A stretch of 64,000 nucleotides of DNA, taken from assembly GCA_023383015.1 (NCBI GenBank), contig JAHDXW010000012.1:24773-88772 (forward strand). Reading direction: 5' to 3'. This document shows positions 37,960 to 46,222 of this stretch, in pieces. The notes beneath the pieces are model-generated. The model was not told the DNA's origin. It searched no databases and saw only the letters and a program-made list of their open reading frames with translations. This DNA comes from Paracoccaceae bacterium (GTDB lineage Bacteria; Pseudomonadota; Alphaproteobacteria; Rhodobacterales; Rhodobacteraceae). The stretch's first letter is position 1. The number at the start of each line of letters is the position of its first letter. The translations under genes and the position numbers were made by a program.

Positions 37960-39555
37960 ATGGCACCCAAGGTGCTCGTCTCCGATGCCCTGTCGGAAAC
38001 CGCTGTCCAGGTGTTCCGCGACCGCGGTATCGATGTCGACTACCGGCCCGCGCTGGGCAAGGACAAGGAGGCGCTGGCCGCCGCCGTCGGCGATTGCGAC
38101 GGTCTTGCCATCCGCTCGGCCACCAGGGTCACGGCCAAGCTGCTGGCGGTCGCGCCGCGGCTGAAGGTGATCGGCCGAGCCGGCATCGGGGTCGACAACG
38201 TCGACATCCCCGAGGCCACCCGGCGGGGCGTCATCGTCATGAACACGCCCTTCGGCAACTCGATCACCACTGCCGAGCACGCGCTGGCGCTGATGTTCGC
38301 CGTCGCCCGCCAGATCCCCGAGGCCGACGCCTCGACCCGCGCCGGCCGCTGGGAGAAGAACCGCTTCATGGGGGTGGAGCTGTTCAACAAGACGCTGGGC
38401 GTGATCGGCTGCGGCAACATCGGCTCGATCGTCGCCGGGCGTGCGCTCGGGCTGCACATGAAGGTGCTTGCCTACGATCCCTTCCTGTCTGAGGAGCGAG
38501 CGCTCGCGCTGGGCGTGGGCAAGGTCGAGCTGGACGAGCTGCTGGCGCGCTCGGACTTCATCACCCTTCACGTCCCGCTGACCGACCGGACCCGCAACAT
38601 CCTGTCGGCCGAGGCGCTGGCGCGCTGCCGGCCCGGGGTGCGCATCATCAACTGTGCCCGCGGCGGGCTGGTCGACGAGGCGGCGCTGGCCGCGGCGCTG
38701 CGCTCGGGCCAGGTGGCGGGCGCCGCGCTCGACGTCTTCGAGGTCGAGCCGGCGACCGATTCGCCACTTTTCGGCCTGCCGAACGTGGTCTGCACCCCCC
38801 ATCTCGGCGCGGCGACCACCGAGGCACAGGAGAACGTGGCGGTGCAGATCGCCGAGCAGATGGCCGACTACCTGCTGACCGGGGCGGTGCAGAACGCCAT
38901 CAACATGCCGTCGGTCACGGCCGAGGAGGCCGCGGTGATGGGGCCCTGGCTCAGGCTGGCGGGCTATCTCGGGGCCTTCGTCGGCCAGGCGACGGAAGAG
39001 CCGGTGCGGGCCATCAACCTGCTCTGCGACGGGGTGGCGGCGGGGATGAACGTCGAGGCGCTGGCCGCCGCGGCGATCGCCGGGGTCATGCGGGCGACCA
39101 ACCCCGACGTCAACATGGTCTCGGCGCCGGTGGTGGCACGCGAGCGCGGCATCCGGCTGTCGACGACCCGTCAGGAGAAGTCGGGCGTCTTCGACGGCTA
39201 CGTCAAGCTGACGGTGGTGACAGACCGCTTCGAGCGGTCGATCGCCGGGGCGGTGTTCTCGGACGGCAAGCCGCGCTTCATCCAGATCAAGGGCATCAAC
39301 ATCGATGCCGAGATCGGTCGCCACATGCTCTACACCACCAACGAGGACGTGCCCGGCATCATCGGCGCCCTCGGCACCACCATGGGGCGCAACGGCGTCA
39401 ACATCGCCAACTTCACCCTCGGTCGATCGGCCCCGGGCAGGGATGCGATCGCACTGCTCTACCTCGACGCCCCGGTGCCGCCGAAGGTGCTGTCCGAACT
39501 CGAGGCCACGGGCCTGTTCCGCCAGATCAGGCCGCTGGAGTTCGAGGTCGGCTGA
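37960..39555 (+). CDS. serA: D-3-phosphoglycerate dehydrogenase
   Basis: A 531-residue NAD-dependent enzyme that commits 3-phosphoglycerate to serine synthesis. It is the long form: substrate/cofactor core (about 1-315) with GRAGIGVDNVDIPEATRRG, the Rossmann loop LGVIGCGNIGSIVA, the catalytic Arg in NCARGGLVDE and His in TPHLGAATTEAQ; an intervening ASB domain (about 320-450); and a C-terminal ACT domain (about 455-531, HMLYTTNEDVPGIIGALGT) for allosteric serine sensing. The start ATG 37960 follows CAAGGAAAA. It shares TGATG with the next gene. Confidence 0.97.
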   Translation: MAPKVLVSDALSETAVQVFRDRGIDVDYRPALGKDKEALAAAVGDCDGLAIRSATRVTAKLLAVAPRLKVIGRAGIGVDNVDIPEATRRGVIVMNTPFGNSITTAEHALALMFAVARQIPEADASTRAGRWEKNRFMGVELFNKTLGVIGCGNIGSIVAGRALGLHMKVLAYDPFLSEERALALGVGKVELDELLARSDFITLHVPLTDRTRNILSAEALARCRPGVRIINCARGGLVDEAALAAALRSGQVAGAALDVFEVEPATDSPLFGLPNVVCTPHLGAATTEAQENVAVQIAEQMADYLLTGAVQNAINMPSVTAEEAAVMGPWLRLAGYLGAFVGQATEEPVRAINLLCDGVAAGMNVEALAAAAIAGVMRATNPDVNMVSAPVVARERGIRLSTTRQEKSGVFDGYVKLTVVTDRFERSIAGAVFSDGKPRFIQIKGINIDAEIGRHMLYTTNEDVPGIIGALGTTMGRNGVNIANFTLGRSAPGRDAIALLYLDAPVPPKVLSELEATGLFRQIRPLEFEVG

Positions 39556-40301
39556 TGCGGGCCTATGCCGTCGGCGACATCCATGGCCAGCGCGCACGCC
39601 TCGAGGTCGCCCATGCGCTGATCGCCGCCGACCGCGCGGCGACCGGGGATGCGGCGGCCCCGGTCGTCCATCTGGGAGACCTTGTCGACCGCGGGCCGGA
39701 TTCGGCCGGAGTGATCGACCTGCTGCTCGGCGGCATTGCCGCCGGCGCCCCCTGGGTGGTGCTGAAGGGCAACCATGACCGCATGTTCCATGCCTATCTT
39801 GACGATCCCTTCGGCGCGGCCGGCGCCTTCGCCCCGGCCCATCGCTGGCTGAATCCCGGTATCGGCGGGGTGGCGACGCTGGCCTCCTACGGGCTGCACG
39901 CCCCGGGCGACCGGCCGGTCCGGCCCGTCCATGCCGAGGCGGTGGCGGCGGTGCCGGCCGCGCACCGGGCGTTCCTCGCAGGGCTGCCGTTGTGGCACCG
40001 ACTGGGAGAGGTGCTGTTCGTCCATGCCGGCATCCGCCCCGGCGTGCCGCTGGCGCGCCAGCACGAGGACGACCTGCTGTGGATCCGCGACGAGTTCCTT
40101 GCCGACGGGCGCGACCACGGCCCGCTGGTGGTGCACGGCCACACCGCCGTCGCGGTGCCCGAGCACCACGGTAACCGGGTCAACATCGATACCCGCGCCG
40201 GATACGGCGGCCCGGTCACCGCGGTCGCCGTCGAGGGGCGGGAGGTGTTCGTGCTGGGCCGCGGCGGGCGCCGGCGGCTGGCTGCGCCTCAGTTCAGGTA
40301 G
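39555..40301 (+). CDS. metallophosphoesterase (Ser/Thr protein phosphatase-like)
   Basis: A 248-residue calcineurin-like phosphoesterase. All metal-ligand blocks are present: GDIHGQ (residues 7-12), HLGDLVDRGPDS, LKGNHDRM, FVHAGIRPG and VHGHT. This arrangement matches PrpA-type bacterial protein phosphatases and Ap4A hydrolase relatives. Its ATG overlaps the serA stop by one base, so it is coupled to serine synthesis; whether it acts in that pathway is unknown. Its end overlaps the convergent small membrane protein by 13 bases. Confidence 0.9.
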   Translation: MRAYAVGDIHGQRARLEVAHALIAADRAATGDAAAPVVHLGDLVDRGPDSAGVIDLLLGGIAAGAPWVVLKGNHDRMFHAYLDDPFGAAGAFAPAHRWLNPGIGGVATLASYGLHAPGDRPVRPVHAEAVAAVPAAHRAFLAGLPLWHRLGEVLFVHAGIRPGVPLARQHEDDLLWIRDEFLADGRDHGPLVVHGHTAVAVPEHHGNRVNIDTRAGYGGPVTAVAVEGREVFVLGRGGRRRLAAPQFR

Positions 40302-40513
40302 CGGCCGATCACCCGCACCACGACGTCGGGCACCTCGTCCAGCGTGTAGGCCATCGGCCGGTTGACCACCGCCAGGCCGATCAGCCCGGCCGAGACCATG
40401 ATGAGAATGGCCGCCGCCCTGGGCGGCCGGCCGTCGGTGAAGGCCGACAGGATCGCCGGGACTGCCAGAACCCCCAGTACGATGCCGATCACCAGAAGAA
40501 GGTCGGGATCCAT
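40289..40513 (-). CDS. small two-TM membrane protein
   Basis: A 74-residue protein with two hydrophobic segments (about 4-24, LLLVIGIVLGVLAVPAILSAF; about 33-51, AAAILIMVSAGLIGLAVVN) and a short C-terminal domain YTLDEVPDVVVRVIGRY. It lies immediately downstream of pyk's neighbourhood on the same strand as pyk but its start precedes the pyk stop by 40 bases, so it may be on the pyk transcript. Function unknown. Confidence 0.75.
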   Translation of the reverse strand: MDPDLLLVIGIVLGVLAVPAILSAFTDGRPPRAAAILIMVSAGLIGLAVVNRPMAYTLDEVPDVVVRVIGRYLN

Positions 40514-40553
40514 CTGCGCCTCCGCCAGCCCGCGCCCGTCCGTGGCGCGCAGT

Positions 40554-41999
40554 CTATTCCGGGTCAGTCCGGTAAATAAGCCGTTCCTCGCAGGGCGCGA
40601 CGCGCAGGATGTTGGTCGATCCGGGGACGTTGAAGGGCACCCCGGCGGTGACCACGATGCGGTCGGCCTCGGTGGCGAACCCGTGCTCGCGGGCGGCGCG
40701 GGCGGCGTTCACCACCGCCTGCTTGAACCGGCCGAGCTCGGCGGTGAGTTCGCAGTGCGCGCCCCAGATCAGCGTCATGCGCCGGGCGATGTCCAGGAAG
40801 GGGGTCAGCGCGATGATCGGCACCCGCGGCCGCTCGCGCGCAACAAGCGACACGGTGGTGCCGGAATGGGTGAAGCAGCAGATGGCGCGGATGTCGGTGG
40901 TCTCGGCGATCTCGCGGGCGGCGGCGACGATGGCGTCTGCCACCGTCTCGCGCCGCGCCTGGCGCGAGGCCTCGATGATCTGGGTGTAGGTCGGGTCGCG
41001 CTCGACCTGCTGGGCGACCGCATCCATGGTCCGCACCGCCTCCACCGGATAGCGGCCGGCAGCCGATTCGGCCGACAGCATCACCGCGTCGGTGCCCTCG
41101 TAGATCGCTGCCGCCACGTCCGAGACCTCGGCGCGGGTCGGCATCGGGCTCTCGATCATGCTCTCGAGCATCTGGGTGGCCACGATCACCGGCTTGGCCG
41201 CGGCCCGGCAGGCGCGCACCAGCCGCTTCTGGATCGGCGGCACGTGCTCCACCGGCAGTTCCACCCCGAGGTCGCCGCGCGCCACCATGATCCCGTCGGA
41301 GGCCGCGAGTATCTCGGGAAAGACCTTGAGTGCCGCGGGCTTCTCGATCTTCGAGAGGATCAGCGCGCGCCCTGCCACGAGCGCCCGCGCCTCGGCCACG
41401 TCCTCTGGCCGCTGCACGAAGGAGAGCGCGATCCAGTCGACCCCGAGATCGCAGGCAAAGTCGAGGTCGGTACGGTCCTTCGCCGACAGCGCGGCAAGCG
41501 GTAGGACGACGTCGGGCACGTTGACGCCCTTGCGGTTCGAGATCGTGCCGCCCGCGGTCACCGTGCAGTCGGCGAAGTCGGCGCCGCAGCTGTCGACCAG
41601 GAGGCGGATCTTGCCGTCGTTGACCAGAAGCCGCGCACCGGGCCGCAGCACGGCGAAGATTTCGGGATGGGGCAGACTTACCCGGTGGCCGTCGCCCTCG
41701 GCGGGGTCGAGGTCGAGGCGGAAGCGCGCGCCTTCCTCGAGCTCGGCCGCGCCCGCGGCGAAGGTTCCGACGCGCAGCTTCGGTCCCTGCAGGTCGGCGA
41801 TCACCGCCACTGGCCGGCGCGTGTCAGCCTCGACCTCGCGGACCAGCGACAGCCGGCGGGCGATGTCGGCATGGGTGCCGTGGCTCATGTTGAGGCGGAA
41901 GACATCGGCGCCGGCCTCCCACAGGGCCCGGATCGTCTTGTAATCGTCCGAGGCCGGGCCCAAGGTGGCCACGATCTTGACCTTGCGAAGCCGCCGCAT
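40554..41999 (-). CDS. pyk: pyruvate kinase
   Basis: A 481-residue glycolytic enzyme converting phosphoenolpyruvate and ADP to pyruvate and ATP. It begins RRLRKVKIVATLGPAS, carries DVFRLNMSHG, the catalytic-lysine segment ILSKIEKPAAL (K-I-E), the metal-site MVARGDLGVE, the signature ATQMLESMIESPMPTRAEV and a complete C-terminal regulatory domain (CCFTHSGTT). The start ATG 41999 has AAGGGTGAC upstream; a longer frame to 42086 is unlikely. It is divergent from the N-formylglutamate amidohydrolase gene. Confidence 0.97.
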   Translation of the reverse strand: MRRLRKVKIVATLGPASDDYKTIRALWEAGADVFRLNMSHGTHADIARRLSLVREVEADTRRPVAVIADLQGPKLRVGTFAAGAAELEEGARFRLDLDPAEGDGHRVSLPHPEIFAVLRPGARLLVNDGKIRLLVDSCGADFADCTVTAGGTISNRKGVNVPDVVLPLAALSAKDRTDLDFACDLGVDWIALSFVQRPEDVAEARALVAGRALILSKIEKPAALKVFPEILAASDGIMVARGDLGVELPVEHVPPIQKRLVRACRAAAKPVIVATQMLESMIESPMPTRAEVSDVAAAIYEGTDAVMLSAESAAGRYPVEAVRTMDAVAQQVERDPTYTQIIEASRQARRETVADAIVAAAREIAETTDIRAICCFTHSGTTVSLVARERPRVPIIALTPFLDIARRMTLIWGAHCELTAELGRFKQAVVNAARAAREHGFATEADRIVVTAGVPFNVPGSTNILRVAPCEERLIYRTDPE

Positions 42000-42119
42000 G
42001 TCACCCTTCCCCTTGCGACCTGCCGCGCCGGGGACTTTCCCGCGCGGGCCGGGGCCTTCTATGGCCGATCCGGCCGCAGCCGGCAACTGTTACCGCTACC
42101 GCCGGCGGGGGGTGCGGCG

Positions 42120-42854
42120 ATGACGGCGGTGATCATCGACGGGGCGGCGCGTGGGGGCCGCTGGCTGGTGACCTGCGACCATGCCAGCAACCGCGTCCCG
42201 CCCGAGGTCGGCGGCTGCCTCGGCCTGCCCCCGGCCGAGATGGCGCGCCACATCGCCTGGGATGTCGGCGCCGCCGGGGTGGCGCGGCGGCTGGCGGCGC
42301 GGCTCGGCGGGCCGGCGGTGCTGTCGACCTTCTCGCGCCTCGTCATCGACCCCAATCGCGGCGAGGACGATCCCACTCTCCTGATGAGGCTTTACGACGG
42401 CACGGTTATCCCGGCCAACCGCGACGCCGGCCCCGACGAGCTGGCCCGGCGGATGGCGCTGTTCTGGCGGCCCTACCACGATGCACTCGCCCGCCTGGCC
42501 GCCCGGCGTCCCGACACGGCGATCTGCGCCGTGCACAGCTTCACCCCCTGCCTGAAGGGCCGGCCGCCGCGGCCCTGGCATGTCGGCATCCTCTTCGATG
42601 CGCGCGACGACCGGCTGGCGCGGCCGCTTCTTGCCCGGCTCAGGGCCGAGCCCGATCTCTGCGTCGGCGAGAACGAGCCCTATGCCGGCCACCTGCCCGG
42701 CGACGCCATCGACCGCCACGCCCTCTCCCACCGTCGGCCGAACGTGCTGGTGGAACTGCGCAACGATCTGATCGCCACTCCGGCGGCGCAGCGCGCCTGG
42801 GCAGACCGGCTGGCCCCGCATCTTGACGCCGCGCTGGGCGCGGCCCAGCTTTGA
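42120..42854 (+). CDS. N-formylglutamate amidohydrolase-family protein
   Basis: A 244-residue zinc hydrolase of the HutG/N-formylglutamate deformylase superfamily. Visible family features: VTCDHASNRVPPEVG near residue 18, AWDVGAAGVARRLA, STFSRLVIDPNRG, AVHSFTP and VLVELRNDL. Such enzymes release glutamate in histidine breakdown, but no other hut gene is nearby and the family also covers other N-acyl amino acids. The start ATG 42120 was chosen because the conserved fold begins directly after it. It probably forms an operon with the DUF1244 and downstream genes. Confidence 0.9.
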   Translation: MTAVIIDGAARGGRWLVTCDHASNRVPPEVGGCLGLPPAEMARHIAWDVGAAGVARRLAARLGGPAVLSTFSRLVIDPNRGEDDPTLLMRLYDGTVIPANRDAGPDELARRMALFWRPYHDALARLAARRPDTAICAVHSFTPCLKGRPPRPWHVGILFDARDDRLARPLLARLRAEPDLCVGENEPYAGHLPGDAIDRHALSHRRPNVLVELRNDLIATPAAQRAWADRLAPHLDAALGAAQL

Positions 42855-42880
42855 GCGTGGTCGGAGGCAGGGGGAACGGG

Positions 42881-43186
42881 ATGAACGAGCCGATGCGCAC
42901 CGAGATCGAGGCCGCGACCTTCCGCCGGCTGGTTCTCCACCTGATGGAGGAGCGCCCCGACGTGCAGAACATCGAGCTGATGACGCTCGCGGGGTTCTGC
43001 CGCAATTGCCTGGCCCGCTGGTACGACGAGGAGGCCGCGGCGCGCGGCCAGGCCATCGGCAAGGCGGCGGCGCGCGAGATCGTCTACGGTATGCCCTACG
43101 AGGCCTGGGTGGCCCGCCACCAGCGCCCGGCCACGCCCGGGCAGGAGGCCGCCTTCGCCGCAGCGGAGGCCAGCGCCAAGGGCTGA
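42881..43186 (+). CDS. DUF1244 family protein
   Basis: A 101-residue protein of the DUF1244 family, widespread in proteobacteria, with a small all-helical fold of unknown role. The diagnostic core is present: AATFRRLVLHLMEERPDVQNIELM, LAGFCRNCLARWY with its two Cys, and AREIVYGMPYEAW. ATG 42881 is preferred over an upstream TTG because it follows a purine-rich GGGGGAACGGG and leads directly to the family start. It is followed six bases later by a membrane-protein gene. Confidence 0.92.
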   Translation: MNEPMRTEIEAATFRRLVLHLMEERPDVQNIELMTLAGFCRNCLARWYDEEAAARGQAIGKAAAREIVYGMPYEAWVARHQRPATPGQEAAFAAAEASAKG

Positions 43187-43192
43187 ACGGCC

Positions 43193-43825
43193 GTGCGCCC
43201 GCCCGAGGCCGTCTCGGCCTTCGTCCGCGAGGCGGTCACGCTCGGTCGGCCGGAGGACGAGATTCGCGCCGCGCTGGCCGCGGCCGGTTGGTCGGCGGCC
43301 GAGATCGCGGCCGGGCTGGCCGCCTGGGCGCGGGCGCCCGGCCTGCCTCCGGTACCGCGGCCGCGAGGGACCGCCAGCCCGCGGGAGGCACTGGCGCATG
43401 TCGTGCTGTTCGTGGCGCTCGGCGTGCTGGCGGTGAACCTGTGGCTTGTGGGGGTCGCGCTGATCGACAGGTTCGTGCCCGATCCGATGGACCCCGCGGG
43501 CCTGGACCCCGGCAGCGGCGTGCGCTGGGCGGTCGCCGGCATCGCCGTGGCCTGGCCGCTGTGGGCGGTTCTGACGCTGCGGATCGCCCGCGCCGGTGCC
43601 GCCGACCCCGGCCGCCGCCGTTCGGCGGTGGGGCGCTGGGTGACTGCGGTGGCGCTGTTCATCGCCGCGGTCACGCTGGTCGGCGACCTCATCGCCGTGC
43701 TCGCCCGGTTCCTCGACGGCGAGCTGACCGCGCGCTTCCTTGCCAAGGCGGTGCTCGTCGCGGCGCTGGCCGGGGCGGTCTTCATGCTCTACGCGCGCGG
43801 GCTGGACGGGGAGGCGGAGGCGTGA
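43193..43825 (+). CDS. DUF5671-type four-TM membrane protein
   Basis: A 210-residue protein starting at GTG 43193. The first ~45 residues form a small helical domain (AFVREAVTLGRPEDEIRAAL, then GWSAAEIAAGLAAW), followed by four transmembrane helices at about 65-90, 108-128, 145-168 and 180-200. This small helical domain plus four helices is the pattern of DUF5671 proteins. Function is unknown. It overlaps the next gene by four bases (GTGA at 43822-43825). Confidence 0.8.
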   Translation: MRPPEAVSAFVREAVTLGRPEDEIRAALAAAGWSAAEIAAGLAAWARAPGLPPVPRPRGTASPREALAHVVLFVALGVLAVNLWLVGVALIDRFVPDPMDPAGLDPGSGVRWAVAGIAVAWPLWAVLTLRIARAGAADPGRRRSAVGRWVTAVALFIAAVTLVGDLIAVLARFLDGELTARFLAKAVLVAALAGAVFMLYARGLDGEAEA

Positions 43826-44403
43826 CGCCGGCCCGCGCCCGCGTCGCGGTGACCGTCTCGGGCATCGTCGTGGCCGCTGTCGCTGCCGCCGGGCTGTGGG
43901 TGTTCGGCGGCCCCGGCGAGGCCCGGCGGTCCGAGCGCGACGGCCGCCGGCTTGAGCATCTGTCCGAAATCGTGGCGGCGGTGGTGTGCCATGCCCGTGC
44001 CGGCGCCGTGCCCGAGCGGCCATCGCAGCTCTCCGCCGTGACTGCCGCCTGCATGTCCGCGGCGAGGGCGGCCGAACTGGTCGATCCCGCGACCGGCGCG
44101 GCCTACCGGATCGACTACCCCGACCCCCTTGCCGTGCGGGTCTGCGCGACCCTCGAGCGGCCCGGTCTCCGGCCCTGGATGGGCCCGGCGTTCGACCCCG
44201 CCGCCGGCTGCCTTGCCGCCGCACTGCGCGACGTGGCGGACGCCGGCGGCCAGAGCCGGAGCCGGCCGGTCACATCGCCGCGCGGCGCATCTCGTCGAGG
44301 TAGATCTCGCGCAGCCGCCGCGCCAGCGGGCCGGGCGTGCCATCGCCCAGCCTCACCCCGTCGATCTCGACCACCGGCATCACGAAAGCCGAGGCCGAGG
44401 TGA
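43822..44403 (+). CDS. hypothetical single-pass membrane/secreted protein
   Basis: A 193-residue frame starting at GTG 43822, coupled to the previous gene. A signal anchor (about 8-30, VAVTVSGIVVAAVAAAGLW) is followed by a soluble domain with VVCHARAGAVPERPSQL, ACMSAARAAELVDPATGAAYRIDYPDPLAVRVCATLERPG-type sequence and WMGPAFDPAAGCL. The domain appears to end near residue 140. The last ~45 residues are Arg/Ser/Pro-rich and lie wholly over the convergent transaminase gene (overlap 134 bases), suggesting loss of an earlier stop codon or read-through. No function is known. Confidence 0.65.
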   Translation: MTPARARVAVTVSGIVVAAVAAAGLWVFGGPGEARRSERDGRRLEHLSEIVAAVVCHARAGAVPERPSQLSAVTAACMSAARAAELVDPATGAAYRIDYPDPLAVRVCATLERPGLRPWMGPAFDPAAGCLAAALRDVADAGGQSRSRPVTSPRGASRRGRSRAAAAPAGRACHRPASPRRSRPPASRKPRPR

Positions 44404-45130
44404 CGAAGGCCTCGTCGGCCGTCTTCGCCTCGTCCAGGGTGAAGGGCCGCTCCTCGACCTCGAGCTGGGATTCGCGCGCGAGCCGCATGACCGCCGCGCG
44501 GGTGATCCCGTGCAGGATCTCGGTGCCGAGCGGCCGGGTGACGATGCGCCCGCGGCTGACGATCCAGGCGTTGTTGGAGGTGCCTTCGGTGATCAATCCA
44601 TCCTCGACCAGCCAGGCGTCGTCGGCCCCGGCGGCCTTGGCCATCATCTTGCCCATGGCGGGGTAGAGCAGCTGCACCGTCTTGATGTCGCGCCGGCCCC
44701 AGCGCAGGTCGGGGATGGCGATCACCGTCCAGCCCGTGCGGGCGGCCGGGGCGTCGGCCAGCCCGGGCTTGGACTGGGTGAACATCACCACCGTCGGTGG
44801 CGTCGCCGGCCCGGGATAGGCGAAGTCGCGGTCGCCGGCGCTGCCGCGCGTCACCTGCAGGTAGACAAGGCCGTCGGTGACCGCGTTGCGGGCGACGAGG
44901 TCGCGGTGCAGCGCCAGCCACTCGGCCTCGGAATGCGGGTTCGCCAGCGCCAGTTCCGCGAGCGAGCGGCCGAGCCGCCGGACATGGCCGGGAAAGTCGA
45001 TCAGCCGGCCGCCCAGCACGCTCGTCACCTCGTAGACGCCATCGGCGAACAGGAAGCCGCGGTCGAATACCGATACCCGCGCCTCCTCCTCGGGGACGAA
45101 GGCGCCGTCGACATAGACGATGCGGGACAT
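44270..45130 (-). CDS. dat: D-amino-acid transaminase (class IV PLP aminotransferase)
   Basis: A 286-residue fold-type IV aminotransferase. It matches D-amino-acid transaminases: VYVDGAFVPEEEARVSVFDRGFLFADGVYEV at the start (short segments of the family signature), the PLP lysine in LRWGRRDIKTVQLL, and AWLVEDGLITEGTSNNAWIV. It interconverts D-amino acids and 2-oxo acids, typically D-Ala and D-Glu. ATG 45130 has GGAG eight bases upstream and is preferred to ATG 45142. It is the third gene of the dgcN-dgcA-dat operon, which supports a role in D-glutamate metabolism. A branched-chain transaminase is a less likely alternative. Confidence 0.9.
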   Translation of the reverse strand: MSRIVYVDGAFVPEEEARVSVFDRGFLFADGVYEVTSVLGGRLIDFPGHVRRLGRSLAELALANPHSEAEWLALHRDLVARNAVTDGLVYLQVTRGSAGDRDFAYPGPATPPTVVMFTQSKPGLADAPAARTGWTVIAIPDLRWGRRDIKTVQLLYPAMGKMMAKAAGADDAWLVEDGLITEGTSNNAWIVSRGRIVTRPLGTEILHGITRAAVMRLARESQLEVEERPFTLDEAKTADEAFVTSASAFVMPVVEIDGVRLGDGTPGPLARRLREIYLDEMRRAAM

Positions 45131-45187
45131 GGCATTCTCCATCCTGCGGGTGACCGCGCCTTCCTAAGGCCGGCACCGCAACCGTCA

Positions 45188-45201
45188 AGCCCGCGCGGGC
45201 T
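45188..45201 (-). terminator. palindromic hairpin downstream of dgcA
   Basis: AGCCCGCGCGGGCT is a perfect 14-base palindrome starting 7 bases past the dgcA stop codon on the minus strand, followed by TTGACGG. It may act as a weak terminator or processing site between dgcA and the transaminase gene. Confidence 0.3.
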
Positions 45202-45207
45202 GGCCGC

Positions 45208-46173
45208 TCAGCCCCAGAGCGCGGGTTCGGGCGGATGGACCAGCGAGCCGTCGTAGCGCAAGGGGTGCGGCCGATCCTCGGCCAGGAGCAGCGGGCCGTC
45301 AAGGTCGACGAGGTCGGCGCCCTGCGCCACCAGCACCGCCGGCGCCATCGCAAGCGATGTGCCGACCATGCAGCCCACCATCACCCCGAAGCCCGCCAGC
45401 CGCGCCGCGTCGCGCAGGGCCAGCGCCTCGGTCAGCCCGCCGGTCTTGTCGAGCTTGATGTTCACCATGTCGTATTTGCCCTTCAGCGCGGACAGCGAGG
45501 TGCGGTCGTGGCAGCTTTCGTCGGCGCAGACGGGAACCGGCCGGGCGATCTCGGCCAGCATGGCGTCGGCGCCGGCGGGCAGCGGCTGTTCCACCACCGC
45601 CACGCCGAGGCGGGCAAGATGGGGGGCGAGATCGGCGTAGAGATCGGCCGTCCAGCCCTCGTTGGCGTCGACCACGATCCGCGCCGCGGGAGCGCCGGCG
45701 CGAACCGCCTCGAGGCGGGGCATGTCGTCGGGCGTGCCGAGCTTGATCTTCAGGACCGGCCGCCAGGCGTTGCGCGCCGCCGCCGCAAGCATCCGCTCGG
45801 GGCTGTCGAGCGAGAGGGTGAAGCAGGTCGTCACCGGGCCCGGCGCCGGCAGCGCGGCAAGCTGCCAGACAGGGCGGCCGGCGCGCCGGGCCTCGAGGTC
45901 CCAGAGCGCGCAGTCGACCGCGTTGCGGGCCGCGCCGGGCGGCAGCGCCCGCGACAGCGCCGTCCGGTCGGCGGGCGGCACAAGTCCTGCAAGCAGCGCT
46001 GCCACACCTTCCGGCGTCTCGCCGTAGCGTGGATAGGGCACGCATTCGCCGCGCCCCTGCACACCGCCTTCGTCGAGCGTGACCGTCAGCACCCGTGCCT
46101 CGGTGCGGCTGCCGCGCGAGATGGTGAAGGTCTCGGCGAGGCGGAAGTGCTCTTCCCTGACCGCCAGTTCCAT
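45208..46173 (-). CDS. dgcA: enolase-superfamily dipeptide epimerase / N-acetyl-D-glutamate racemase
   Basis: A 321-residue enolase-superfamily protein of the muconate-lactonizing subgroup. The acid/base and metal residues are visible: KxK in VLKIKLGTP, Asp in VVDANEGW, Glu in VVEQPLP, Asp in CADESCHD and the second Lys in NIKLDKTGG. By sequence alone this is an Ala-D/L-Glu dipeptide epimerase; because it sits 49 bases downstream of a DUF1611/DgcN gene, it is more likely DgcA, which racemises N-acetyl-D-glutamate in the D-Glu catabolic pathway described in marine bacteria. The start ATG 46173 has little ribosome-binding sequence but fits the family. Confidence 0.9.
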   Translation of the reverse strand: MELAVREEHFRLAETFTISRGSRTEARVLTVTLDEGGVQGRGECVPYPRYGETPEGVAALLAGLVPPADRTALSRALPPGAARNAVDCALWDLEARRAGRPVWQLAALPAPGPVTTCFTLSLDSPERMLAAAARNAWRPVLKIKLGTPDDMPRLEAVRAGAPAARIVVDANEGWTADLYADLAPHLARLGVAVVEQPLPAGADAMLAEIARPVPVCADESCHDRTSLSALKGKYDMVNIKLDKTGGLTEALALRDAARLAGFGVMVGCMVGTSLAMAPAVLVAQGADLVDLDGPLLLAEDRPHPLRYDGSLVHPPEPALWG

Positions 46174-46222
46174 GCCGCCTCCCGTCCTCCGTCCTCGGTC
46201 GCCCGTCGCCCGCGCCGCGCGC

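Noticed and set aside
35704..39597. 1297-residue minus-strand open frame spanning serB to serA
   Set aside because: Only its last 291 residues are a protein (SerB); the rest is antisense to serC and serA.
45208..46173. annotation as muconate cycloisomerase or mandelate racemase
   Set aside because: The KxK, DANEGW, EQP, DESCHD and second Lys pattern and the DgcN neighbour fit the dipeptide epimerase/DgcA subgroup.
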